Below are positions 4,423 through 5,319 of a stretch of 5,319 nt of DNA, one piece after another. The position numbers and the translations under genes were made by a program. This DNA is from MGR-bin208 sp043780275 (GTDB taxonomy: Bacteria; Bacteroidota; Bacteroidia; Chitinophagales; Chitinophagaceae): assembly GCA_043780275.1 (NCBI GenBank), contig JAYWCV010000088.1, positions 1-5,319 on the forward strand. The letters are read 5' to 3'. The notes below the pieces were generated by a model. That model was not told where the DNA came from, did not search any database, and saw only the letters and a program-made list of their open reading frames with translations. Position 1 is the first letter of the stretch; each line of letters starts with the position of its first letter.

Positions 4423-5319
4423 CTGCTACCTTAACGCAAACCCTAAAATAATGACACACTTATGGACTTTATAACTATTGACTTTGAAACTGCAACGGCA
4501 GACAGAGACAGCCCTTGTGAAATCGGTTTGACTTTCGTTAAAGACAGAAAAATCGTTGACACAAAATCGTGGCTCATAAAACCAATGTATGACCAGTTTG
4601 ACTATTTCAATATTTTAATTCACGGCATCAGACCTGAACACGTTGCGGACAAACCAGAGTTCAACGAACTTTGGAAAGAAATAAAACCTTTGGTTGAGAA
4701 CCAGTTTTTAATTGCTCATAATGCAGGTTTTGACTTTAGTGTTCTTCGTAGGACACTTGAAGCGTATCAAATTCCGTTTCCAACTTTGAGTTATTCTTGC
4801 AGTTACATTTTCTCAAAAAAAGTATGGCAAGGACTTCCAGCATACGACTTAAAAACACTTTGCAAAGTCAACGAAATTCCACTAAAACATCACAGAGCAG
4901 CGGCAGACAGTAGAGCAACTGCAGAGTTAGCACTCAAAGCATTTGACATTGCAGGCGTTTATTCAATTGACGACTTTCCAGAGAAATTAAAAACTACTGT
5001 TGGACAACTTTATGACGGTGGTTACAGACCATCTGAAACTAAACGAGCTCATAAAGCAACCGACTTAACGAAAATCATTGGCGACCCAACAAAGCATAAT
5101 ATTGACAGTATTTTTTATGGTCGGACTTGCGTTTTTACAGGAGCATTATCATCAATGACAAGAGCCGAAGCACAACAAACTATTGCAGATGTTGGTGGCA
5201 TTGTCGGTGGAAACGTAACAAAGGACACAGACTTTTTAATCGTTGGACAACAAGATTATAGAGTTGTTGGCGAAGACGGACTTAGCAGCAAACAAGAAAA
5301 AGCTATCAAACTAATTGAA
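4419..5319 (+). mobile_element. Gene cassette 3 (integron-like, right end outside window)
   Basis: This cassette begins with the box GTTGGCTGCTACC (4418-4430), at the right end of site B, and carries the exonuclease-BRCT gene after a 43-base leader. Its terminal palindrome lies outside the window. If the cassette model holds, the left flank of that palindrome should read close to GGTAGCAGCCAAC. The assignment rests on site B and on analogy with cassette 2. Confidence 0.5.
4462..5319 (+). CDS. DEDDh 3'-5' exonuclease with C-terminal BRCT domain (3' end cut off)
   Basis: The frame is open for 286 codons to the window end. Residues 1-165 form a DnaQ/epsilon-type exonuclease domain: Exo I ITIDFETAT (D7, E9), Exo II LIAHNAGFDFSVL (D91), and Exo III of the DEDDh type with H144 and D149 in HHRAAADSRATAEL. 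All four acidic residues and the His are present, so a two-metal 3'-5' exonuclease is expected. A linker (about 165-213) leads to a BRCT domain beginning near 218 (YGRTCVFTGALSSMTRAEA, then GGIVGGNVTKDTDFLIVG), resembling the BRCT of NAD-dependent DNA ligase; its end is missing. BRCT domains bind DNA ends or partner proteins, so a DNA repair or end-processing role is likely. It lacks the polymerase domain of PolC, so I give no symbol. The ATG at 4462 puts Exo I directly at the N-terminus, as in the family. A 7-codon frame (4451-4474) overlaps this start. Confidence 0.92.
   Translation, partial: MDFITIDFETATADRDSPCEIGLTFVKDRKIVDTKSWLIKPMYDQFDYFNILIHGIRPEHVADKPEFNELWKEIKPLVENQFLIAHNAGFDFSVLRRTLEAYQIPFPTLSYSCSYIFSKKVWQGLPAYDLKTLCKVNEIPLKHHRAAADSRATAELALKAFDIAGVYSIDDFPEKLKTTVGQLYDGGYRPSETKRAHKATDLTKIIGDPTKHNIDSIFYGRTCVFTGALSSMTRAEAQQTIADVGGIVGGNVTKDTDFLIVGQQDYRVVGEDGLSSKQEKAIKLIE

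Overview
The window looks like a chromosomal segment of a Bacteroidota bacterium, probably near the Chitinophagaceae. The reasons are a moderately A+T-rich composition, little Shine-Dalgarno signal, a TAnnTTTG-type promoter box before ruvB, and a secreted protein with a C-terminal domain I associate with that group. The family-level placement is inference.

The left part (1-2414) is ordinary host sequence. On the minus strand, a gene for a cytoplasmic M23/LytM-fold metallopeptidase homologue (519-1226) is followed 48 bp later by ruvB, whose 3' half runs off the left edge (1-470). Divergently, on the plus strand, lies a gene for an exported two-domain protein of unknown function that starts with TTG (1344-2414).

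The right part (about 2637 to the end) has a different architecture: three plus-strand genes packed as cassettes. They encode an orphan 145-residue protein (2763-3200), an orphan 201-residue protein with a hydrophobic segment (3613-4218), and a DEDDh exonuclease-BRCT protein (4462 to beyond the right edge). Cassettes 1 and 2 each end in a 193-bp imperfect palindrome (3391-3583 and 4230-4422). The two palindromes share outer CCAAC/GTTGG boxes, an inner stem of about 18 bp, and three internal copies of GGGCTKGACNTT at nearly identical offsets.

The start box of each complete cassette is complementary to the first bases of the palindrome at that same cassette's own end. Integron cassettes have this signature, because the start box and the attC R'' box belong to the same excised circle. 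The sites are longer than usual attC sites and fit the RYYYAAC/GTTRRRY consensus only partly, and no integrase gene is visible. I therefore call it an integron-like (CALIN-like) or novel recombination-site cassette array, not a confirmed integron. The model predicts that the cassette beginning at 4418 ends, beyond the window, with a palindrome whose left flank reads close to GGTAGCAGCCAAC.

The cassette genes have short leaders and no evident promoters of their own in cassettes 2 and 3, so they may depend on transcription from upstream. Nothing in the sequence proves that the three proteins work together.
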